This document shows positions 1 to 5,243 of a DNA stretch of 6,666 bases, piece after piece. The notes under the pieces are model-generated. The model had not been told where the DNA came from, made no database searches, and saw only the letters and a list, made by a program, of their open reading frames with translations. The DNA is taken from assembly GCA_965546615.1 (NCBI GenBank), contig CBEUVQ010000065.1, positions 1 to 6,666 of the forward strand, written 5' to 3'. The translations under genes and the position numbers were made by a program. This DNA comes from CBEUVQ01 sp965546615. Its GTDB lineage: Bacteria; Bacillota; Desulfotomaculia; Desulfotomaculales; Desulfohalotomaculaceae. The number at the start of each line of letters is the position of its first letter. Position 1 is the stretch's first letter.

Positions 1-2
1 TT

Positions 3-152
3 TATCCGCAGATATTACTTATGAGCAGTTACGGAGATGATTGGGTACCTGTCATTGATACTGTTGGGGCTTTGAAAACAGTAATTCCAATTTTAATCAT
101 CATTACTACTGTATTGAATGCTGCAGCTTTGAAAATGAAAATGCGGAAATAA
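3..152 (+). CDS. C-terminal end of an unrecognised membrane protein (5' end outside window)
   Basis: An open frame enters from the left edge and stops at TAA 150-152, giving about 49 visible residues. The internal ATG at 21 has no Shine-Dalgarno site, so the start is probably upstream of the window. The tail holds one strongly hydrophobic stretch (VIPILIIITTVLNAAAL) followed by a basic end (KMKMRK), which fits a last membrane helix with a cytoplasmic positive tail. I cannot name the family; a permease subunit or a small membrane protein would fit. The last nine codons plus the following untranslated bases recur at 6453-6479 in front of the second copy of the cysteine-rich gene, so the duplicated unit begins inside this gene's 3' end. 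Confidence 0.5.
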   Translation, partial: YPQILLMSSYGDDWVPVIDTVGALKTVIPILIIITTVLNAAALKMKMRK

Positions 153-207
153 AAAACGTAAATTCCGGTTTTCGTTTTCGCTGTGCATCAAACCAACCGG
201 GAAAAGG

Positions 208-233
208 GCCGATGCTTAATACAAACCATCGGC
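208..233 (+). other. Hairpin in the 5' leader region, present only in repeat copy 1
   Basis: GCCGATG (208-214) pairs perfectly with CATCGGC (227-233) across a 12-base loop. No T-run follows, so it is not a standard terminator. It lies upstream of the predicted promoter at 263-271 and inside the 103-base segment missing from copy 2, so it could be a regulatory site or a leftover from the insertion. Function unknown. Confidence 0.45.
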
Positions 234-262
234 AGTGAATTCAGTCTAAGCATGTTAAAATA

Positions 263-271
263 TGGTATAAT
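263..271 (+). promoter_or_regulatory. Extended -10 promoter for the cysteine-rich gene
   Basis: TGG-TATAAT is a perfect -10 hexamer (266-271) with the TGn extension. No good -35 hexamer is seen at 16-18 bases upstream, which is tolerable for an extended -10 promoter. It would give a leader of roughly 80 bases before the ATG at 362. The second copy of this gene lacks this promoter because it lacks the 103-base segment. Confidence 0.5.
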
Positions 272-361
272 GAACCAAATAATCTGTTTACGCTTCAATT
301 CAGGAAAATAGAGAGCGAGATATTTTATAAGTAACAACCAGTTAACGAGGAGGAAAGCAAA

Positions 362-772
362 ATGAACGTTTGGATAAAAGAGCTGCTTAGGAATCTGGAT
401 AAAAATCTTGATGAGAATAAAAAAATTGCAATTATGGAAGCGTGCGGTGAAGAATGTCCATTTACGCATCTCTCCGATGAGCGGTTATTGGAGATCAAGA
501 AAAATTCTAAAGATGAGGCTGAATTTATAAAGCAGTTGTCTCGCGAATGGCGAGTTAAAATTGAAGATGATAACGTTTATGTTGTTTTTGATAAATGCTA
601 CTGTCCGTTAGTTAACGAAGATATTAACGGTGCTTCAAAAACTCTTTGCTACTGCACACAAGGAAATATTAAAAAGAAATTTAGACTCGGTTTAGGTAGA
701 GAAGTAAAAGTTTTAATAGAAAAATCCATTCTTGCCGGAGACAGCGAATGCCGAATTAAAGTATTGATTTAA
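362..772 (+). CDS. Cysteine-rich 136-residue protein, possibly DUF6144/ATC-hydrolase-like
   Basis: The start ATG is set by a strong GAGGAGG site at 347-353, eight bases upstream. The product is soluble, with no signal peptide or membrane helix. Seven cysteines sit in spaced pairs: CGEEC (28, 32), CYC (79, 81), CYC (96, 98), and GDSEC (130) near the end. The paired cysteines suggest metal or Fe-S binding or redox chemistry. The C-terminal GDxxCRxKV pattern recalls the L-2-amino-thiazoline-4-carboxylate hydrolase/V4R-type fold, and the whole resembles a clostridial family I recall as DUF6144; that name is from memory and tentative. The gene is monocistronic: its own promoter lies upstream and a terminator follows at 870-916. 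A close paralogue starts at 6583. A catalytic role should not be assumed. Confidence 0.85.
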   Translation: MNVWIKELLRNLDKNLDENKKIAIMEACGEECPFTHLSDERLLEIKKNSKDEAEFIKQLSREWRVKIEDDNVYVVFDKCYCPLVNEDINGASKTLCYCTQGNIKKKFRLGLGREVKVLIEKSILAGDSECRIKVLI

Positions 773-1103
773 TATGGAAGCGGGATTTAAGCATGAATTG
801 TATTTCCTGAAACTGTAATTCATCATCCCGTGCATATGCAGTGCTGTGCGCTGCTGAAGAAAATGCGGAAAAACCCTTGAAATGGCTGATACAAGCTGTT
901 TCAAGGGTTTTGTTTTGTGGAAATAAATATATCCCTCTATTCGAGCAGAGCAATTGCCCTTACGGGGGCGCCATCGCTATTTTCATATGTTGTTTTTCAT
1001 TTTTAAAAGTGGATTTAAATAACCAAAAAGGTGCTCAAAGGCGGAGAAACTGGAATAAATAATGAGATGCATAAAAAACAAAATAAAATAGTACGGAGAT
1101 GCA
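773..1103. other. Intergenic stretch holding a terminator and no convincing gene
   Basis: After the stop at 772 there is about 330 bases without a supported gene. It contains the terminator at 870-916 and a GC-rich patch at 956-972 with a small GCCC/GGGC hairpin and the palindrome GGCGCC. An open frame from 841 to 1062 runs across the terminator stem, lacks a ribosome binding site and has no recognisable protein pattern, so I do not call it. No RNA gene is seen. Confidence 0.6.
870..916 (+). terminator. Rho-independent terminator of the cysteine-rich gene
   Basis: AAAACCCTTGAAA (870-882) pairs perfectly over 13 bases with TTTCAAGGGTTTT (899-911). The loop is 16 bases and the T-rich tail continues as TTTTGTTTTG. 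The A-rich left arm means it may also work for minus-strand transcripts. Confidence 0.88.
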
Positions 1104-1151
1104 GTGGTTAACCCTACCTCTGATTGACGGGCAAGGCCTAGCCTTTATACG

Positions 1152-1365
1152 TGGATTAACCGGTATAAGAAGCACAAAGAAGATACTTTTTCCGGCAGCG
1201 GTGGCTTAAGAACCGAAGACGCAGAAATCAGACCTTTAAATAAACAGATAGCCGATTTGCAGGAGGAAAATGCTTGAAGGTCCTACCTTTTTGCGACAAG
1301 AATATGTGATTGACGAAAAATCAGAGGTACCGTTTTTGGAAATGTATATACTGTGTATATACATT
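1152..1365 (+). pseudogene. IS3-family transposase fossil, orfA C-terminus and orfB start (copy 1)
   Basis: Frame 1152-1277 reads WINRYKKHKEDTFSGSG, then EDAEIRPLNKQIADLQEENA and a stop. This is the end of the helix-turn-helix domain and the leucine-zipper region of an IS3-family OrfA, whose usual form is W..RYK-GSG-EIrrLkkqiadLqEEnaiLKKA. After a one-base frame change the reading continues with LRQEYVIDEKSEVPFLEM, which resembles the first residues of OrfB (FIDEHR.EFPV.KM). No catalytic DDE domain is present, so it cannot move on its own. The N-terminal half of OrfA is deleted here but still traceable in copy 2. The remnant now forms the DNA immediately upstream of, and overlapping, the mazE operator. 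Confidence 0.8.
1341..1365 (+). promoter_or_regulatory. MazE-type palindromic operator, copy 1
   Basis: AATGTATATAC (1341-1351) and GTATATACATT (1355-1365) form a perfect 11-base inverted repeat around TGT. It overlaps the -35 region of the promoter that drives the broken mazE, the usual place for an autorepressing MazE or MazEF complex to bind. The equivalent site at 5642-5664 differs by a paired, mirror-image change, which supports selection on the palindrome. Binding by MazE is inference from position and from the known autoregulation of the family. Confidence 0.7.
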
Positions 1366-1386
1366 TTTGTTTTGGGGTGATATAAT
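1358..1386 (+). promoter_or_regulatory. Promoter upstream of the broken mazE, copy 1
   Basis: TATACA (1358-1363) is a four-of-six -35 match, followed after 17 bases by a perfect TATAAT (1381-1386) with a TGA extension at 1378-1380. The -35 lies inside the palindromic operator. No clear terminator is visible between here and the cargo operon at 2048, so this promoter might still read into it. Confidence 0.65.
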
Positions 1387-1405
1387 GAACTCAAAGGAAA
1401 ATTCC

Positions 1406-1435
1406 TAAAGCAAAATAAACTAAAATAAAGTAAAG
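1406..1435 (+). repeat. Pentamer tandem repeat in the mazE leader, six units (copy 1)
   Basis: TAAAG, CAAAA, TAAAC, TAAAA, TAAAG, TAAAG run without gaps straight into the GGAGGG ribosome binding site. The working copy at 5706-5745 has eight units of the same kind, so unit number has changed since duplication. Confidence 0.7.
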
Positions 1436-1446
1436 GAGGGGGCTAC

Positions 1447-1600
1447 ATGTCTACAGTTGTTACTCAAAATGGGGAAACAGTTTGGGCATTCGTATCCCCA
1501 AAGATACTGCTGAGAAAATAGGGATCAAACAAGGTTCCGAAATGGAATTAAACGTGATTGAATATGAAGGGATTATCACATTAACAAGGAAGAAATATAC
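1447..1600 (+). pseudogene. mazE: Broken mazE antitoxin gene, frameshifted and truncated
   Basis: The gene keeps its ribosome binding site (AAGGAGGG, about 1432-1440) and ATG at 1447, and is nearly identical to the intact mazE at 5757. A run of five A is reduced to four at 1466-1469, so translation from the ATG goes out of frame after MSTVVTQ and ends at TAG 1519-1521, a 24-residue product. Downstream, the original frame still reads LGIRIPKDTAEKIGIKQGSE, the AbrB/SpoVT-type DNA-binding fold. A 12-base in-frame loss removes four residues near the end of that fold, and at 1600 the sequence runs into phage terminase remnants. The toxin-binding C-terminal tail and all of mazF are missing. A TTG at 1482 could open the restored frame to 1697, but it lacks a ribosome binding site and misses the start of the fold. 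A working antitoxin is therefore unlikely. Confidence 0.9.
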
Positions 1601-1635
1601 TTTTTTCTACTTGTATTTGTTGCTGTTTTCTGTTT

Positions 1636-1958
1636 TTCAACATCGGCATAGCAGGGCACTAAAGAACTTACTGAAATACAGATGGGTCAAAACTTAGAGA
1701 GATTTTGGTTTGCAGTAGTCCCCTTTCAGACAAGGTTATAAAGGGATGTTTCCTCCAATAAAAAATTTATGAAGATTACCTTAGAAGATAGTCCATGGTC
1801 AACGCTCTGTTTTACAAGGGATGATGGATAACATACATGTAAAAACTAATTCAACAGGGAATATAAAGCCAGATAAACAAAAAACACTGAAAAAAATTGA
1901 CGGTACTGTTCTTATGATTATGGCATTTAGGGTTATAAGGAATGAGAATAAGGAATAG
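1636..1958 (+). pseudogene. Phage terminase large subunit, C-terminal fossil
   Basis: Reading through several frameshifts gives consecutive pieces of the nuclease-domain end of a HK97-type terminase large subunit (Terminase_1 family). They are TKELTEIQMGQNLE with VVPF from 1658, RQGYKGMFPPIKNL from 1728, MKITLED from 1769, then HGQ and MMDNIHVKTN from 1794, ending with GNIKPDKQKTLKKIDG and a stop at 1956-1958. The usual family pattern is QGY..mSPP.K.l, HGg.PVLrWm.dN, and GNIkPDK.KstekIDGivA.ImA. At least four frame changes are needed, so it is dead. The left part (1636-1657) is less certain. It is a prophage relic joined directly to the broken mazE, and it sits immediately before the cargo operon. 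Confidence 0.85.
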
Positions 1959-1965
1959 AGGATTT

Positions 1966-2022
1966 TTGATTTATAATTGAAGTTATGGCAAAATTTATAA
2001 TTTAATGTAATAAAATTATAAT
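1966..2022 (+). promoter_or_regulatory. Probable promoter region of the four-gene cargo operon
   Basis: This very AT-rich leader offers several hexamers. The best spaced are TTGAAG (1977-1982) with TTTAAT (2001-2006) at 18 bases, and TTGATT (1966-1971) with CAAAAT (1989-1994, TGG extension) at 17 bases. Two perfect TATAAT words (1996-2001 and 2017-2022) lack well-placed -35 partners. Which one is used cannot be decided from the sequence. Confidence 0.45.
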
Positions 2023-2047
2023 TTTAATACTAATTAAGGAGGAAAAT

Positions 2048-2449
2048 ATGTTTTTAAATGTCTTATCTGATGATGAAAAAAAAGCTTTTTTAGAGTTAGC
2101 ATTTAAGCTTGCCAATTCAGATTCAGATTATTCTGAATCAGAGGTTGCTTTAGTTAATCAATACAGAAAAGAAATGTCATTAACTAGAGAGATGTATGAG
2201 ATAAGAGGAGTAGATTGTGATCATTGTTTAAAAGTACTATCCAAAAGTACTCAAAACGTTAAAAATATAATATATTTTGAATTATTAGCGCTTGCTATGT
2301 GTGATGAAAATCTTGACAAAAAGGAGATTGAATTATTAGACGAAATAAAAAAATCTTTCGGAATTGATGAAATTAAAGCATTTAAAATAGCTGAATTAAT
2401 AAAAACGTTGACAGATACATATAAAGAAATTAATGGCTTATTAAAATGA
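2048..2449 (+). CDS. TerB-like helical protein, first gene of the cargo operon
   Basis: The ATG is set by AAGGAGG at 2036-2042, five bases upstream. The 133-residue product has the two-repeat layout of TerB-like proteins (tellurite-resistance TerB family, PF05099-type). FLELAFKLANSDSDYSESE (residues 14-32) corresponds to the first 'LA.ADG...E' acidic turn, and FELLALAMCDENLDKKE (77-93) to the second, followed by LLDEIKKSFGI. The acidic turns are typical places for metal binding in this fold. TerB-like domains often accompany membrane-stress and phage-conflict proteins, not only tellurite genes, and no TerC, TerD or TerZ partner is present here. It is soluble, with no membrane helix. C57 and C60 form a DCDHC pair of unknown meaning. 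The stop overlaps the next start by four bases (ATGA), indicating translational coupling. TerB-like assignment is fairly firm; its job is not known. Confidence 0.88.
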   Translation: MFLNVLSDDEKKAFLELAFKLANSDSDYSESEVALVNQYRKEMSLTREMYEIRGVDCDHCLKVLSKSTQNVKNIIYFELLALAMCDENLDKKEIELLDEIKKSFGIDEIKAFKIAELIKTLTDTYKEINGLLK

Positions 2450-2715
2450 ATATAAAAGAGACACATTTTCCTTGTGACAAATGCGGTATATGTTGTTCTA
2501 TGCTACCAAAAAATTCAATATATGAAGGATTAAGAAATAAAAATGGAGTATGCAAACATTTTGATGTTAATAAAAGACATTGTAAAATATATGATAATCG
2601 TCCTGAAATATGTAATGTTATTCAAATGTATAAATATTTTAAAGATAATATGTCATTAGAAGAATATATTAAAATCAATGTAGAGTCATGTAAAATTTTA
2701 AAGGAGATGGGATAA
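2446..2715 (+). CDS. YkgJ-family-type cysteine cluster mini-protein
   Basis: This 89-residue protein starts at an ATG overlapping the previous stop, with no strong ribosome binding site of its own, so it depends on coupling. It carries the CxxCxxCC signature as CDKCGICC (residues 10-17). C36 and C46 in CKHFDVNKRHCKIYDNRP follow, then RPEIC (52-56) and a last C82. This is the eight-cysteine layout of the zinc- or iron-chelating YkgJ/UPF0153 group (PF03692), where the 'C.IY..RP..C' block is diagnostic. It is at the short end for that family. The biochemical role of the family is unsettled; binding a metal or a cluster is the safe statement. Its presence between a TerB-like gene and a membrane-active-looking gene suggests a redox or metal-sensing accessory role, which is inference. 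The stop codon overlaps the next start by one base. Confidence 0.88.
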   Translation: MNIKETHFPCDKCGICCSMLPKNSIYEGLRNKNGVCKHFDVNKRHCKIYDNRPEICNVIQMYKYFKDNMSLEEYIKINVESCKILKEMG

Positions 2716-3788
2716 TGCCCTTACCGATATTACTTGTTGGAGCTGCAGCAGCTGCAGGAATTGCTGGAATTGCAAAGGGAGTAAAAGCTGCATCTAATAA
2801 TTCCCGTGCTAACGAACTCATATCTGAGGCTCAAGATTTGTATAATGAAACTAAGGACAAGCTTGAATCACAAAAAGAAAATACTACTTGTCAACTTAAT
2901 ATGCTGGCAGAATTAAAGTTGGAATCTTGGTCTCAAGATATAGGTAGCTTTATAGAAATTTTTTCTCAATTTAAAAATGTTCAATTGCAAAGCAAAGTTG
3001 AACTTGATAATTTACTACAAAGTAAAATTGAAGAAGCTGGTAACTTGAAACAAATGGAAGTTGCATCAGTTAATGCTTCTGAAGTATTAAAGTTGGGTAC
3101 AAGCTCTCTAGGTGCAGGTGCATTAGCTGGAATTGCATCGTATGGAGGTGCTATGATGTTTGCTTCTGCATCCACAGGTACAGCTATATCAGCTTTAAGT
3201 GGAGCAGCTGCAACAAATGCCACTCTCGCGTGGTTTGGTGGAGGATCTTTAGCTGCGGGAGGTTTTGGTATGGCAGGAGGAGCAGCGGTTCTTGGTGGAA
3301 TTGTAGTAGCACCTATAGCTGCTGTTGCAGGATTTTTAATGGAAGCTAAATCTGAAGAGAATCTTTCAAAAGCTAAGAAGATATATGCAGAAGCAGAAAA
3401 TGCTTCGGAAAAAATGAAGACAATGATAAGTATTTTGGAGAAAATTGAAGAATTAGCTAATGCATATGAAGTCTTTATAAGGGGTTATAGGTATAAATAT
3501 CAAAATATGTTAAGAGATTTACAAGATATGGCGAAAAGTGTACATAACGAACAAGGAAAATATTTTGTTAATATTATAAAAAAGTTTTTTGGATTAAAAT
3601 ATAAAATTGACTTCAATTTATTGAAGGAGGAACAAAAAAAACTACTTCATATTTCATGGTTATCTACACAAGTGTTAAATGCAGTTTTGTCAACATCTTT
3701 GTTAACTCACGATGGTAATATAGATGAGAATGCATATTCAGTTTTAGAGTCAGCAGAAAATTCATCAATGAAACTTTTAACTGATTAA
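2715..3788 (+). CDS. Glycine-zipper, coiled-coil, membrane-active-looking protein
   Basis: The 357-residue protein starts at an ATG sharing one base with the previous TAA, with AAGGAG at 2701-2706. Layout: a hydrophobic Ala/Gly N-terminus (residues 3-20, LPILLVGAAAAAGIAGIA); a long heptad-like helix (about 30-115); a large Gly/Ala-rich hydrophobic block (about 127-207); a second helical region (208-275); and an amphipathic C-terminal domain (280-357). The central block contains ATNATLAWFGGGSLAAGGFG and GGIVVAPIAAVAG, a motif set I have seen in uncharacterised bacterial proteins. Helix, hydrophobic hairpin, helix is the plan of ClyA/HBL-like alpha pore formers, and GxxxG patterns favour membrane-helix packing. 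There is no classical signal peptidase site. Function is not known; membrane association is likely, and pore formation is only a hypothesis. Confidence 0.85.
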   Translation: MPLPILLVGAAAAAGIAGIAKGVKAASNNSRANELISEAQDLYNETKDKLESQKENTTCQLNMLAELKLESWSQDIGSFIEIFSQFKNVQLQSKVELDNLLQSKIEEAGNLKQMEVASVNASEVLKLGTSSLGAGALAGIASYGGAMMFASASTGTAISALSGAAATNATLAWFGGGSLAAGGFGMAGGAAVLGGIVVAPIAAVAGFLMEAKSEENLSKAKKIYAEAENASEKMKTMISILEKIEELANAYEVFIRGYRYKYQNMLRDLQDMAKSVHNEQGKYFVNIIKKFFGLKYKIDFNLLKEEQKKLLHISWLSTQVLNAVLSTSLLTHDGNIDENAYSVLESAENSSMKLLTD

Positions 3789-3794
3789 GGTGAT
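3787..3794 (+). promoter_or_regulatory. Ribosome binding site of the last cargo gene, overlapping the preceding stop
   Basis: AAGGTGAT starts within the TAA (3786-3788) of the previous gene and precedes ATG 3798 by three bases. It supports this start and ties translation of the fourth gene to that of the third. Confidence 0.6.
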
Positions 3795-3797
3795 ATA

Positions 3798-5243
3798 ATG
3801 AAAAAAAAACAAAGAGATATATCTACCTTTGCTGGAGAGCAAGTTGGATCATTTCTTTCTAAGGACGTTCAGAATGGCTCATATGAAGCTATGAGAGGCA
3901 TGGAGCTTTTCAAAGAAATAGTAAAAGAAAAGTATAATTGTGATTTTGATCAAAAAAAAGGAAATTTATTTGAATTTATTGAGGCTGCCAAGTTTAATCG
4001 AAACTCTGCTAATTCAGGTAAAACAGTTCGCGCAATAGTTACTCATGCACAGAATGAACCTCATGCACCTGATGATATAAGATTGTTCGATAAAGGCGTT
4101 TTAATTGACCGAGTTCAGTCAAAGGTGAATGATTTTAATTTACCACAAAAAGATTTAGCTACTACACGTAAAGCTGCAGCTGTACGTGAAATTAGCAATC
4201 CTAAGTATTACGGTATGCAGAGAAATGTGCCATTGGGAAATAAAGAATCAATAGAAGAACTTCTAGATAAAAGAATAGGTAATGGCAATATTAATGAACA
4301 CAATTATATAGATACCAAAAAAAATTTATTTGACCGTCTTACTGACAGAAGAGATGGAACTAACTCAGGTGGAACAACTATTGATGAATTAAAAAAAGCA
4401 TCTGATTATCCTGAAAAATATGCATTTGATTTTGAAATGAAGCAGTACGCTAAAGAGATCGGTATTACAACTGCAAATATTGCAACAGCAAATGCTGTTA
4501 TTAAAGGAACAGTATCTTCAGTACAAAACTTTTGGAATGTATTGCAAGATAAAAAAAATTTGAATGAGGCATTAACAGATATAGGAGTAGATGTAACTAA
4601 AGGAGCAGCAAGGGGTGGATTTACAGGATTTTTGTCATCTGTTTTTAGAATTGGCGCACAAAAAAATAATATACCACTTTTGACTGATTCTAGTGCAGCC
4701 ACTGTTCTGGCTGGGGGAGTTATAGATACTGGATTAAGTATATATGCATATACTAAAGGAGAAATTACATCTGAAGAGCTAAGGGAATCTTTAGAAGATA
4801 CGTCAGTAAAATCGGTATCGACAATATATTTTGCTAAAGCTGTAGAAATCACATTTGGTAAAGCGGCAGGACCTTTTTTACCAATAGCAGTATATACAGT
4901 ATCGAATTATGTTGTGTCAACCTGTAGAGAAATAATTAGAAGAGCAAAGTTAAATGCAGCTGAGTATGATAGAATATTTGCACTATACGTAGAGGCTACA
5001 AAGCAACTAAAGCAGCAGCGGGAAATAATTGAAAAACAGTTAAATCAATATGTTGATCATCAAAAGGCTATGCTGTTTGGTTTTCTAGATACATTTGAAT
5101 TAGGTATGACAAGTTGTTCTAATTATGATAATGCAATAAAATCGATTGCAAAATTTGCTGAACAATACGGAACTGCATTAAAACATAAAGATTTTAATGA
5201 ATTCTGCGAAGATATGAAAAAAGATGAAGATTTTATATTATAA
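3798..5243 (+). CDS. Possible PD-(D/E)XK-like domain fused to Gly/Ala-rich segments and coiled coil
   Basis: The 481-residue protein is the last cargo gene. The N-terminal part (about 30-145) has GNLFEFIEAAKFN (55-67), then THA and PHAPDDIRLF (88-97), VLIDRVQSKV (101-110) and PKYYGMQRNVP (135-145). The E59/E62 helix, D93 before a strand, and Q107-S-K109 on the next strand match the order of E, D and QxK in PD-(D/E)XK-type nuclease folds; this is my reading and unverified. I recall this N-terminal pattern, ending in 'KY.GMQR.VP', in uncharacterised proteins of many phyla. SGGTT (190-194) follows. From about 222 to 376 come Gly/Ala-rich stretches (including VLAGGVIDTGLSIYAYTKGE and GPFLPIAVYTVSNYVV), then a coiled coil (385-425) and an acidic tail. 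No clear terminator follows. It may act with the preceding glycine-zipper protein. Confidence 0.85.
   Translation: MKKKQRDISTFAGEQVGSFLSKDVQNGSYEAMRGMELFKEIVKEKYNCDFDQKKGNLFEFIEAAKFNRNSANSGKTVRAIVTHAQNEPHAPDDIRLFDKGVLIDRVQSKVNDFNLPQKDLATTRKAAAVREISNPKYYGMQRNVPLGNKESIEELLDKRIGNGNINEHNYIDTKKNLFDRLTDRRDGTNSGGTTIDELKKASDYPEKYAFDFEMKQYAKEIGITTANIATANAVIKGTVSSVQNFWNVLQDKKNLNEALTDIGVDVTKGAARGGFTGFLSSVFRIGAQKNNIPLLTDSSAATVLAGGVIDTGLSIYAYTKGEITSEELRESLEDTSVKSVSTIYFAKAVEITFGKAAGPFLPIAVYTVSNYVVSTCREIIRRAKLNAAEYDRIFALYVEATKQLKQQREIIEKQLNQYVDHQKAMLFGFLDTFELGMTSCSNYDNAIKSIAKFAEQYGTALKHKDFNEFCEDMKKDEDFIL

Larger units (their letters stand above)
126..445 (+). repeat. Direct repeat A, copy 1 (leader plus start of cysteine-rich gene)
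   Basis: This stretch is copied in the same direction at 6453-6666, where the window ends. Shared parts are GCTTTGAAAATGAAAA, the TAA of the upstream gene, the block around ATTTATAAGTAACAACC-like sequence before the ribosome binding site, and the first 28 codons of the cysteine-rich gene with only a few substitutions. Copy 1 carries about 103 extra bases (200-302) bounded by GGAAAA on each side. The true right end of the repeat cannot be seen because copy 2 is cut by the window edge. Confidence 0.85.
1104..1600 (+). repeat. Direct repeat B, copy 1 (IS3 fossil, mazE promoter, broken mazE)
   Basis: This block matches 5286-5923 in the same direction. Homology starts at the presumed left end of the IS3 fossil (around AACCCT at 1110) and stops at AAGAAATATAC (1590-1600), where copy 1 switches to unrelated terminase sequence. 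Relative to copy 2 it has lost about 100 bases of the 5' part of orfA, one A in mazE, and 12 bases near the end of mazE. Confidence 0.9.

Noticed and set aside
144..175. Terminator after the first partial gene
   Set aside because: The possible stem CGGAA/TTCCG is only five bases with a 14-base loop, the T-run is interrupted, and the pairing is not conserved in copy 2.
756..953. Minus-strand open frames overlapping the terminator and the end of the cysteine-rich gene
   Set aside because: No ribosome binding site or promoter on that strand, and they overlap both a real gene end and a terminator.
841..1062. Open frame of 73 codons after the cysteine-rich gene
   Set aside because: It crosses the stem of a strong terminator, has no ribosome binding site and no recognisable protein pattern.
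2048..2449. Tellurite resistance operon
   Set aside because: Only a TerB-like domain is present; no TerA, TerC, TerD, TerE or TerZ partner is seen, so a tellurite role is not supported.
4406..4852. Minus-strand open frame of 148 codons inside the last cargo gene
   Set aside because: It is antisense to a well-supported gene, without a start signal; long antisense frames arise from codon bias in the sense gene.
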